A stretch of 64,000 nt of DNA from Dastarcus helophoroides (lineage: Eukaryota > Arthropoda > Insecta > Coleoptera > Bothrideridae): the NCBI GenBank assembly GCA_028583605.1, contig CM053336.1, forward strand, positions 30,256,934 to 30,320,933, read 5' to 3'. Position numbers and translations under genes: made by a program. The first letter of the stretch is position 1. Each line of letters starts with the position of its first letter. Below the pieces are notes generated by a model. That model was not told where the DNA came from. It saw only the letters and a list, made by a program, of their open reading frames with translations, and did not search any database. Positions 56,501 to 64,000 of this stretch are shown piece after piece.

Positions 56501-57840
56501 AGCCCGCGAGAAGTGGATCAATACAAGATCAGGGCCAAGAAATAAGAGCTTGCAAGGTGGGCAATGCAGGTTTCGCAAGGCAAGTCGGTTCGTTCCTTAT
56601 CCGACGACAAAATTGCCAATGCTTGGTTAGCACATCCAAAGCTCCTAAAGCCAAGCCGTTTTATCACGGCCCTCAAAATGCGAACCAACACAGCAGGGAA
56701 TAAGGTGACGTTAAACAGAGCGATTTCACAGGCGGACATACTGTGCTGAAGATGTAAGGCCCAGCCTGAGACACTGGGCCACATCCTAGGACAGTGTGTG
56801 GCAACTAAAGGCCTAAGAATCCGCCAACATGACAAGATAAAGGATCTCGTCATGAACAAAGTAATTAAAAGGAACAATCAGGTAGCGGTCGTAAGGGAGC
56901 CGGCCATCAGGCTTCCTAACGGCGGGAATCTCAAACGTGACCTGTGCTAAAGAGCCAGGGAAGGGTCTTAGTGGTCGACGTCACAGTCCGCCACGAAGAT
57001 GGGGACTATCTCGCCCAGGGACGTCAATCTAAAATTGACAAATATATACCTTTGCTACCTGATCTCCTGGTGAATATGGGAGCTTTATCAGGATCGGTCC
57101 TACCGATAGTGGTAGGCACGAGGGAGGCGATGCATAAGGAGACGGTCAGTTCTCTCGCCAAGCTTGGCATAAAGGACCGTTCAACGTTATTGACAATATC
57201 GTTAATAGCGTTGCGTAGCTCCGTAAACATATATCACACGTTTATGGACTACGACGCCCGCCCTCGACCTATGCGGCTAGTGCCGCATAGGAAAAACTCT
57301 TGGCCATTAGCCCGCTGGTAATCTGTTTTTATGATGTGTTTTGTTTCTTCGTATTTCTACGGTGTCCGTCTGCATTGGGCAGCTATTTACACTGCCTATT
57401 GCACCCAGGGCGTAGGGCCCCTCTACATCCCTACGCCCAGATTTTAAAACACATTTATTCATATATTTTATTATACATGTAAGTCTTGTCCTAATTTATA
57501 TACTTTAATGTGGCCTTGCAGCTGGGAGGCCACTGATACCAGCGGTGCGAGTCGGGGAGATTAAATCGGGTAGATTGTCTCTCTGGCGCAGAGCACGGGC
57601 ATATGATGGTGTCCCGTATGCCCGGGCGGACGCCTCCACGTGGCTCCTCGCGGGAGGGACTGCGGCAGTAGTGCGCCGCAGTTTCCCTGCTAAGTTTTCT
57701 TCCTCACGTTAAGAGGACTCCGTTAATTTTTCCTCCCGTACGCTGAAATCCCTTGGCAACAAGTAACTCGGTTTCCCCTGCGGGGCTCAGGCCAAGAGTG
57801 CTAGATAGTAGTGGCAAGAGATTGGTTAGACAGAGGCTAA
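53501..57840 (+). mobile_element. R2-like retrotransposon A3, canonical orientation
   Basis: Head-to-head partner of A2. Its 5' end follows ...CTCTCTTAA, as at other R2 5' junctions. It is internally deleted between the late RT (56258) and the linker (~100 codons). At the 3' end the UTR stops at 57840, ~90 bp short of the family A terminus, and is fused to the 185-bp repeat also present at 47967. Confidence 0.85.
53763..57321 (+). pseudogene. R2-like A3 protein, multiply broken
   Basis: A frameshift near 53880 separates the first ~35 codons. 53925-55007 carries three fingers (CWVYLNRGRG replaces the Cys-x2-Cys of finger one; CETCEKRYITQRGLTQHERH is finger three) and Myb. It ends at a CAA-to-TAA stop after SRVG. 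A TGA at about 55213 replaces a Trp. 55266-56258 has RT boxes (VVVQLDVSKAFDTIPYKM, GVKQGDPLSPFIFNAVLEP, LAFADDLILLVND), then a deletion after DYLGMK. 56255-57321 has the linker, a knuckle with a TGA in place of its second Cys region near 56747, and the endonuclease to the natural end region. Not functional. Confidence 0.85.
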
Positions 57841-58027
57841 ATCTCTTGATATTTTATTTTAGATCAAGATTATATCAGTCAAAATATGAAACATGTGGTC
57901 AAACGAAAATATATTCAGCACAAAAGACCATTTATTCCTCAAGATTTGGACCTTTACTTCCAAATTTGCCTATTTTTATCCCAAATTCAACTTTTCTATT
58001 TCTCCTCTATTTTACTATTTTTTTTAA
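57841..58027. repeat. ~185-bp direct repeat, copy 2 (partner 47967-48150)
   Basis: Starts ATCTCTTGATATTTTATTTT at the truncated 3' end of A3. Direct orientation relative to copy 1. Confidence 0.85.
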
Positions 58028-58136
58028 TATACAGGGTGTTTCATAATTGCATGCTGAACCGGCAGGGGGATATTTTTTGGGCAATTTTAAGACAAAATTT
58101 TTATATTAACATAATTCTGGAAACGCTTCATTTTCG
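58028..58136. other. Short transposon-like segment, ACAGGGTGTTTCATAATTGC
   Basis: About 110 bp beginning with an ACAGGGTGTTTCATAATTGC phrase typical of small insect transposon ends. No partner end was seen nearby. It sits between the 185-bp repeat and the B4 3' fragment. Confidence 0.4.
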
Positions 58137-58316
58137 ATTTTCGAACGACCAGCGCCCACAAAATGCGACATTCCATCGGTCGCAGCGCGCCGCACGACCT
58201 TAGCTTGTAGTCTCCGTTGTTGCTTTTAAGGATTTGTAGGTAGAATTGATTGGGCCGCATACTTGCTAAATATTAACATTTGTACATGTATTTATCTATA
58301 CAATAAATATTTTAAC
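58137..58316 (+). mobile_element. R2-like family B 3' end (B4), strongly 5'-truncated
   Basis: ~180 bp homologous to the last part of B2 (GACATTCCATCGGTCGCAGC; CATACTTGCT; ATAAATATTTTAAC), ending directly at 28S TAGCCAAATG. This is a canonical R2 3' junction with extreme 5' truncation, as expected from incomplete target-primed reverse transcription. Confidence 0.85.
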
Positions 58317-58374
<58 letters not shown>

Positions 58375-58391
58375 AACTGTCCCTACCTACT
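58317..58391 (+). rRNA. 28S rRNA interval between R2 and R1 sites
   Basis: TAGCCAAATGCCTCGTCATC through CCCTACCTACT, 75 bp. B4 ends on the left and R1-site element J starts on the right, the same arrangement as at 36630-36704 on the other strand. Confidence 0.95.
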
Positions 58392-58580
58392 GCTCTCGTC
58401 GGGGGAGGCCACGTGTAGTTTTGCCTCGGCGCCCCGATAGACGCGGCATTAAGTGTTGCGTTTGCTGAGCACCTTCAAGTGGTGAGAGTGGAACCACTAA
58501 AGGAACGTCAATGTGAAGAAATTTCTGTAAATAGTAGCTAAGCTCAGTCTGGTCTCAAAATCTCGGCGCTTAGTCAAGTA

Positions 58581-58700
58581 GCACCTTATAATATATAAGG
58601 TGCATATACAAGCCTGCTCTGGCAACAGGCGGAGGTCAACCAGTGTGCTTGCAAGCTTTGTGAGTCGGCGGTTGCATCGAAATTTGAACGCATACACTTG
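58581..58700 (+). repeat. Structured-RNA-like segment, unit 1
   Basis: Hairpin GCACCTTATA/TATAAGGTGC, then ACAAGCCTGCTCTGGC and ACAGGCGGAGGTC (GCCTG/CAGGC stem), a variable stem, then GCATCGAAATTTGAACGCAT. Its partner at 59239-59352 keeps the conserved parts while the stems differ in sequence but still pair. The last part resembles the core of 5.8S rRNA (CATCGACATTTTGAACGCAT). The function is unknown; it is not a recognised ribozyme class. Confidence 0.5.
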
Positions 58701-59238
58701 TCTAGGCGCTGAACTTGAACAACGGCAACGGTGTCTCGGTATTACCGAGCGCCAAAGCCAAAACGCCTCCTCAGCGGGTCTGGTAGGAGGGATCGTGATG
58801 CCACGGGTCGGGCTCGCCACGACCGGGTGCGTGCTGTTCTCCCAAGCGGTGCAACGACGTGCGCCCTGATTGAACTCCCAAGGGCGAAATTATCCGATCT
58901 CCTTAGTTGAGACGGCTTCACTCGGAGGATCAATCATGCAAGCGCCGAACTTGCGTTGTTTTGGTGTGATCGGCGCGTGCGCGGCCCTCTGACAAAATTC
59001 CGCGGCCGGTGGAGTGTTCTCGGACCTCCGGTCGGGCGTGCTGAGGAGTGGCTGCCTCCCCGCAAGAAAGTAGCAGCCGGAACATGCTCACTCCCGTTCT
59101 GTCGACTCTTCGGAACCGGCAACAGGAATTGAGCAGGGATACGACAGGTGCTTGCACCCATCGAGTCCCCAAATTCGGTTCGATCCTCACCTCCGGGTAA
59201 AAGATCGGACTGTGCGCTTTAACACTCGGTCGAGTAAA

Positions 59239-59352
59239 GCACTATATATAACATATAGTGTATAAACAAGCCTGCCCTGGCGACAGGCGGAGGTCGGCCG
59301 GCATCTTAGGGTAGGATGCCGGTCGCATCGAAATATTGAACGCATACACTTG
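59239..59352 (+). repeat. Structured-RNA-like segment, unit 2
   Basis: Hairpin CACTATAT/ATATAGTG, then ACAAGCCTGCCCTGGC and ACAGGCGGAGGTC, a strong stem CCGGCATC/GATGCCGG, then GCATCGAAATATTGAACGCA. It aligns with 58581-58700. Between the two copies the first and third stems change on both sides, which suggests selection for pairing. Confidence 0.5.
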
Positions 59353-60065
59353 AACCGATGTCGAAGCTTGAAACACACCACCCAAGATATCACTTCCCAT
59401 TTCGACATCAACAAAAATGCCGAATGGGTCGGAGTCGCGAGTGGTCACTGAGCGATACCTCGGTAAAACCTTACCAGGCCCTAGGGAGCCAGGTCAATAA
59501 TGTCCTTCCTACAGATGCGCCTTTGCGTATAATAAGGAATGTTGCACATGCAACCTCTCCCATTTCTGGTGAGAATTCTCACTACGACTTGACTCAGGCC
59601 GTGATTAAGCAGGAATCAAAATTGAGGAGGGATGTGTTCCCGTGTGACATACCCTATGGTCAATAAATTGGTACCACGGGCGACCGAAAATCGAACGAGC
59701 GTAAAGCAAATCCTTGGCAATTTTTCCAAGCCTTCGGTCACTATGAGGAAGGACTCGTGGGGGCATGTGGTTCGACCCGACAGCTGGGTCAGACAGGGAG
59801 TGCGGTGTCGCGGCGGATTTATCTTCCGCACACACGAATGCCCTAGCGCCAGGCCACTGACCGGTAATTCAGGAGAGCTCGTTTCAACCAGTAAAGGGCA
59901 TCTACGGCCTGTTATGCGTAAGGACTCGACTGGAATTGCTGCCCTCGTGGCGGCGCGTCTTATCAGCGTAACTGACTAGCCTCCGTTGCGCCACCCTTCT
60001 TTAAGGATGGCCGTGTCCTAGGTCGAAAAACAGGCGGATACGATAAACCTCTTTACTGTCCCTAC

Positions 60066-60122
<57 letters not shown>
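60066..60122 (+). rRNA. 28S rRNA piece ending at the R2 site
   Basis: CGTGAAGAAATTCAAGCAAG through TATGACTCTCTTAA. The left side joins the R1-site duplicate of element J (60055-60065), so 28S jumps backwards by about 120 bp at 60065/60066. The right side meets the 5' end of B3 at TTAA. Confidence 0.95.
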
Positions 60123-60560
60123 CCCAACCCCATTTTCACCCCCAAACTACCCCTTACCCAAAACATCCCCTTTTCAACCCCTAACCCCATTTCCACCCCT
60201 AAACTACCCCTACCCAAAATCATCCCCAAATTCATCCCCCACCCCATTTCCACCCCTAAACCACCCCTACCCAAAATCATCCCCATTTTCATCCCCCACC
60301 CCATTTCCACCCCTAAACTACCCCCACCCCAAAACTTCCCAATTTTCATCCCCCACCCCATTTTCACCCCCAAACTACCCCCACCCAAAATCATCCCCAT
60401 TTTCGTTCCCAACCCCATTTTAACCCCTAAACCACCCCCACCCAAAATCATCCCCATTTTCATCCCCAACCCCATTTCCACCCCTAAACCACCCTTACCC
60501 AAAATCATCCCCATTTTCATCCCCATCCACTTTCCCACCCTTAAAACACCCCTTCCCCAA
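60123..60560 (+). repeat. C-rich minisatellite in 5' UTR of B3
   Basis: About seven to eight imperfect units of ~54-60 bp (CCCCATTTCCACCCCTAAAC, TACCCAAAATCATCCCCATT). It is the complement of the repeats at 42237-42760 and 44590-44815. The element starts within a unit, so the outer 5' region seen in F and G is missing here. Confidence 0.9.
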
Positions 60561-60782
60561 AACTTCCCCCCTTTTCACCCCCGATCCTACCACCGCCGCG
60601 AAAGACACCAACAGCACCCCGAAGCTTCCAGCGTACTCCTGGAAGCTCACCGAAGAGACCAGTACGACGACGACGGCCATTATACAGCCGGATCACTCTT
60701 TTAACGACTATTGTTTCGGCAATAGAGTTTTAATTGGTAGGTGCCTAACCCTTTTTTTCAGGCAAAGGAAACTCCCTGCGCC

Positions 60783-63700
60783 ATGGCACCTACCCACAAG
60801 TGCAAGTGTGGGGCCCAGTTAACATCTGCCGAGGCCCTACTGCTACACAGCTCGGTGTGCGACAAACGCGATCGTTCGCGTTGCGCCTTCTGCGGGGTGA
60901 CTTTCCCGACTTTTGCTGGCATACGCCAGCACGAACGGAGAGCTCACCCGGCAGAGTACAACAAGGCCCTGGAAAACAACTTGCCAGCACCCGAATCCTC
61001 CCTTTTCGCCAAGATGGCAGCGATAGAGGCCAGAGCCATCAACGGCGTGTTCGTGCGCGAAATGGAAAAGGCGACCGGTTTGACGAAGGATCAAATAAGG
61101 TACCGTCGGGAGAAGGCGGAGTACGCGAAGTACTTGGCGAAAGCCAAGGCGGACCTCAAAAAGAGGTCCCAATTCTTTAAGCCGGCTTTACCGTCACAGC
61201 AGCCGACCCCTTCTCCCCACAACAATCCGACCTCAACATCCATCCCCAACACCGAAACCTGTCCCGTCAGGCCGGTCGCCAAGCCTCGAGCGGCTACTGC
61301 AATTCCGGCACGCGTTACACGCAGCCGGAGCATCGAGCAGAGGGCCGCCCAACAACACCCCCACCAAAGGCCCCAAAAAGCCGCTCCCCAACAGAGGCAA
61401 ACGTCCAGAGTAGCGCCAGGAGGATCCGGGTCCACTACCAGGCAGCTCCCAACCCCCTTGGAGCTGGAAGGGCCAGCAAGGCGAACGCGTAGCAAGTCCA
61501 CCGAGAACGTCGCCCAACAACCAAACCAACAACGACTGAATGGAGAACAGCAGACCGTCATCCCACCCACCATCATCGAGGAGGCGGAAACGAGTGCGCG
61601 CCAGGTGCATGTGCGCCTTTACAGTGCCGTGGTGTCTGCGCAGGTCAAAGAGGCAGAAGCCTCCCCCGCGCTAGACTGTTCGCACTCGCTTGAACCCCCC
61701 ACCGACTGCGTTCGACCCCCTCAAAAGAAACCTGCTTGTAGCCCGGGAGCCCATTTCTCCCAGGAGGCAGGTCCCTCTAGGATATCGGCCGCAAGGCCCA
61801 TCTCCCCGGAGGTTGCCAACTCTACGGAGCAGACTACACCTGCTGCTCCCTGGAGAGCGAGGAGGAGCCTGTCCGCTGCGGACCTTCGTCCGGAGCGGGC
61901 CGATGGGAATGGGCAAAACCCATTCCTTGAGGCCATCGACGGGCTCCTCTCCGACCTCCAGGAACATAATATCACTCGCCTGTCATTGTTGATTAAGGCT
62001 ATTAGGGAGGAAGACCCCAATGCGTCCCAAAATCTTCTGGACGCTTGGGTTAAGGAGTTCTTCCTCCCACCTAAATACAAGAGAGTTGGTAACCCCCCCA
62101 AAAACCCTCCCAAACATTACGGCCAATCTTCAACCGGCCAAGGACCCCGCGCCAGCGCCTTCAAGAAGGCCCAAGATCTATACGGCAAAGCTCGACCGGC
62201 GCTGGCAGGGGCCATTATTGAGGGTAGAGAGATGGGTATTGTGGAAGATCTCCCGGAGGACCAGGCCATACACGATTACTATCGGGCACTATTCGAACGC
62301 CCGAAAGGAGACCCCTTCAGACCTCCACCACTGACTGGCCTTAAGACCGCAGAGCCAGTCATGGTTCCGATCAGGGGGGATGATGTTGCGAAAGCCAAGG
62401 ATGGGTGGCGAAGAGCTGCCCCCGGTCCTGACGGTGTCTTAACGGAGACCGTCAAGGCCGTTGATAACGCCATTTTGGCCATACTTTTCAATTTCATCCT
62501 GGCGCGCAACATCATCCCCACTGATTGGAGGAGACTGAAGACGGTCCTTATCCACAAAGACGGGGACAGGCGTACGGTCTCCAACTACCGCCCCATTTCC
62601 ATCGCCCCTGCGGCTTTGCGGTTGTTCCATAGGATTCTCGCGGCTAGGCTTAGCAATGCCACGAGCCTCAACGCTCACCAAAGAGGCTTCACGAGAATCG
62701 ATGGAACACTCGCAAATACGTATATCCTGGACCATTACATCCGATCCAGGAGGGCGGAGGGGAGGCCGTACTGCGTGATCTCGTTGGATCTGAGTAAGGC
62801 GTTCGACTCAGTGCCCCATAGTGTCATCCTGAGGGCAATGAGGAGACAAGGGGTTGAAGAGTCTTTGATTGGGTATGTCAAGAATATGCTCGATGCCTCT
62901 ACTACGACCATCAAAACCCCGCGGTCCACTATTGGACCAATTCACATGCAAAGGGGCATCAAGCAGGGGGACCCTATGAGCCCGATACTGTTCAACTTCG
63001 TCATGGATGAGCTGTTGGACACACTGAATGATGGCCAGACGGGTGGGTCTATCGGCCCAGGTATTAAATGTGCTGCGATGGCCTTTGCGGACGACGTGGT
63101 GCTCTTGGAGGACTCAGACCTGAAAGTCCCAATCCTATTGGACCGAATCTCGGAGTTTCTGGGTAACCGGGGACTCCAGATCAACGCAAAGAAGTCCTAT
63201 AGTCTGAGTACCAGGACACTTCATAAGAGGACCAGCGTCGTCTCTAAGGCCATCTACGCTATAGACGGCAATAAGATCCCTGCCGTCTCCGCGATAAACA
63301 CCGTTAAATATCTGGGCAATGACTTCGGCCACAGCGGTGTCCAGAAGCCCTCCCTGACGAACTTGAGCTTGTGGCTCTCGAGGCTCACTAAGGCCCCCCT
63401 AAAACCCGACCAGAGGCTCTTCATCCTGAAGACCTACCTTGTCCCTCGACTCCAGTACGGGTTACAAGTGGAGAAGGTTACATCGAGGATTTTGAAAGAG
63501 GCCGACAAGATGATCCGTTTCTTTATAAAGCGCACCCTCCATCTAGCGCGCACTACCCCCGACGTGTTCATCTACGCAGCGGTGCGAGACGGTGGACTAG
63601 GCGTCCCCAACTTGAGAAGGGAAGTACCACGCACCCTCCTAGGAAGACTGACGGGTTTGTTGGCGGCCTCCAATGACCCTGTTCTGTTGTACACGCTCCA

Positions 63701-63836
63701 GACAGAGGACGCGCGGAAAACATCTTTGCGCGTCTTCAGACTCTGGCTGGAGAAAAACCCTCCCAACAATTTTGGAGGGACCAACTTCGCGAATGCCCCT
63801 TTTCACGAGGCTTGGACTTGGCGAATGAAGACGTAG
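60783..63836 (+). CDS. R2-like B3 polyprotein: zinc fingers, Myb, RT, start of endonuclease
   Basis: I start at ATG 60783 (MAPTHKCKCG) because B2 has the matching start and the frame upstream has no ATG. Finger 1: C7, C9, H22, C26. Finger 2: C34, C37, H50, H55. Myb-like helix ~84-118 (ATGLTKDQIRYRREKAEY). A Pro/Gln-rich linker follows. RT: APGPDGVLTETV, VLIHKDGDRRTVSNYRPISI, VISLDLSKAFDSVPHS (D669), GIKQGDPMSPILFNFVMDE, AFADDVVLLEDS (FADD 768-771) and PLKPDQRLFILKTYLVPRLQ. Near 63716 two extra A's in GCGGAAAACATC (B2 has GCGGAACATC) shift frame, and the ORF ends at 63836. The original frame continues to the window edge with the knuckle (CRGGCSKQETVS). Acts in the nucleus on 28S DNA. All RT catalytic residues are intact; full function is blocked by the frameshift unless it is a sequencing error. 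Confidence 0.85.
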   Translation: MAPTHKCKCGAQLTSAEALLLHSSVCDKRDRSRCAFCGVTFPTFAGIRQHERRAHPAEYNKALENNLPAPESSLFAKMAAIEARAINGVFVREMEKATGLTKDQIRYRREKAEYAKYLAKAKADLKKRSQFFKPALPSQQPTPSPHNNPTSTSIPNTETCPVRPVAKPRAATAIPARVTRSRSIEQRAAQQHPHQRPQKAAPQQRQTSRVAPGGSGSTTRQLPTPLELEGPARRTRSKSTENVAQQPNQQRLNGEQQTVIPPTIIEEAETSARQVHVRLYSAVVSAQVKEAEASPALDCSHSLEPPTDCVRPPQKKPACSPGAHFSQEAGPSRISAARPISPEVANSTEQTTPAAPWRARRSLSAADLRPERADGNGQNPFLEAIDGLLSDLQEHNITRLSLLIKAIREEDPNASQNLLDAWVKEFFLPPKYKRVGNPPKNPPKHYGQSSTGQGPRASAFKKAQDLYGKARPALAGAIIEGREMGIVEDLPEDQAIHDYYRALFERPKGDPFRPPPLTGLKTAEPVMVPIRGDDVAKAKDGWRRAAPGPDGVLTETVKAVDNAILAILFNFILARNIIPTDWRRLKTVLIHKDGDRRTVSNYRPISIAPAALRLFHRILAARLSNATSLNAHQRGFTRIDGTLANTYILDHYIRSRRAEGRPYCVISLDLSKAFDSVPHSVILRAMRRQGVEESLIGYVKNMLDASTTTIKTPRSTIGPIHMQRGIKQGDPMSPILFNFVMDELLDTLNDGQTGGSIGPGIKCAAMAFADDVVLLEDSDLKVPILLDRISEFLGNRGLQINAKKSYSLSTRTLHKRTSVVSKAIYAIDGNKIPAVSAINTVKYLGNDFGHSGVQKPSLTNLSLWLSRLTKAPLKPDQRLFILKTYLVPRLQYGLQVEKVTSRILKEADKMIRFFIKRTLHLARTTPDVFIYAAVRDGGLGVPNLRREVPRTLLGRLTGLLAASNDPVLLYTLQTEDARKTSLRVFRLWLEKNPPNNFGGTNFANAPFHEAWTWRMKT

Positions 63837-64000
63837 CCAGCAGAGACTGGCTGACCACCCGACCACCTGGGTGGTCTGGACGCGATTACGTGCAGGCGGT
63901 TCACCTTCGTACCAACAACCTGCCTACTGCATCAATCCCCTCCAACCCTATTGAGGCGCGGAGATGCAGAGGAGGTTGCAGCAAGCAGGAGACGGTCTCG

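Larger units (their letters stand above)
58392..60054 (+). mobile_element. Non-coding R1-site element J (R1-derived, non-autonomous)
   Basis: Begins exactly at the R1 site. The first ~170 bp match the R1 copy I 5' end (GCTCTCGTCGGGGG; GTCAATGTGAAGAAATTTCT), and ~59580-59985 matches the copy I 3' UTR (CGAACGAGCGTAAAGCAA; GGGGGCATGTGGTT; CTTATCAGCGT). It is followed at 60055-60065 by ACTGTCCCTAC, part of the sequence before its 5' end, so it appears to have a target-site duplication. The 1.66 kb contains no RT, endonuclease or long ORF. The ~1-kb middle is unique and holds two related structured segments. The ORFs on it have no recognisable domain. Confidence 0.75.
60123..64000 (+). mobile_element. 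R2-like retrotransposon B3, most intact copy (continues past window)
   Basis: 5' junction with 28S ...CTCTTAA. The 5' UTR of 660 bp begins inside the C-rich repeat (60123-60560) and contains a small hairpin (60624-60646) conserved in B2 with a compensating change. The coding region from 60783 is still running in the endonuclease knuckle at the window end. Confidence 0.9.

Noticed and set aside
58581..58700. Twister, hammerhead or HDV-like ribozyme in element J units
   Set aside because: Some twister-like strings (CAAGCC...GGAGG) occur, but the required conserved core and order are not present. No CUGAUGA hammerhead core and no HDV double pseudoknot could be drawn.
1..64000. CRISPR arrays, bacterial operons, tRNA genes
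   Set aside because: No regularly spaced short repeats with unique spacers, no bacterial gene organisation, and no cloverleaf I could draw with confidence.

Overview
This is eukaryotic, animal DNA with no bacterial features. Five things point to an arthropod, most likely an insect and possibly a hymenopteran: 28S rRNA pieces of insect type, a long degenerate TTAGG-type tract, non-LTR retroelements of the R1 and R2 classes, short inverted-repeat transposons with ACAGGGTGG ends, and a fragment of a transposon protein family common in insects. No conventional host protein gene was found. Almost everything is repeat, retroelement or rDNA debris.

Layout. (1) 1-14.7 kb is AT-rich repeat territory. 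A block of about 3.76 kb (1-3762) recurs directly at 10965-14735. Each copy holds an inverted-repeat-bounded unit with a glutamine-rich ORF, a ~720-bp inverted-repeat transposon and the tail of an R1-like element. Tandem and palindromic arrays lie between them. (2) 14.4-32.2 kb is a minus-strand chain of truncated retroelements: R1-like (C1), then R2-like B1, D1, E, A1 and D2. The letters are families defined here by protein and end similarity. (3) 32.2-46.4 kb is degenerate 28S rDNA on the minus strand, broken by insertions at the R2 site and at the R1 site 75 bp downstream: D2, R1 copy I, B2, F and G. G is a short internally deleted R2-like element with 28S on both sides. (4) After a 100-N gap the strand flips: 28S 3' end, AT-rich spacer, TTAGG-like tract and a short 28S piece ending exactly at the R2 site. 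(5) 49.2-57.8 kb holds two near-full-length family A R2-like elements head to head. (6) 58.1-64 kb holds an R2-like 3' end, the 75-bp 28S interval between the R2 and R1 sites, a 1.66-kb non-coding R1-site element (J), 28S upstream sequence, and the most intact R2-like element (B3), which runs off the window.

How the parts work together. R2-like proteins carry N-terminal zinc fingers and a Myb-like helix (DNA recognition), a reverse transcriptase, and a C-terminal zinc knuckle with a restriction-like endonuclease. They insert into 28S by target-primed reverse transcription. The repeated exact junctions (TTAA or TTAAGG at 5' ends, TAGCCAAATG at 3' ends) show that several families here use the same 28S site. 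Most copies are broken by deletions, stops or frameshifts. Several keep both ends but lose the RT, so they look like non-autonomous derivatives. The window reads as a degenerate, retroelement-saturated edge of an rDNA locus. Assembly error at the gap and at the inverted repeat cannot be excluded from sequence alone.
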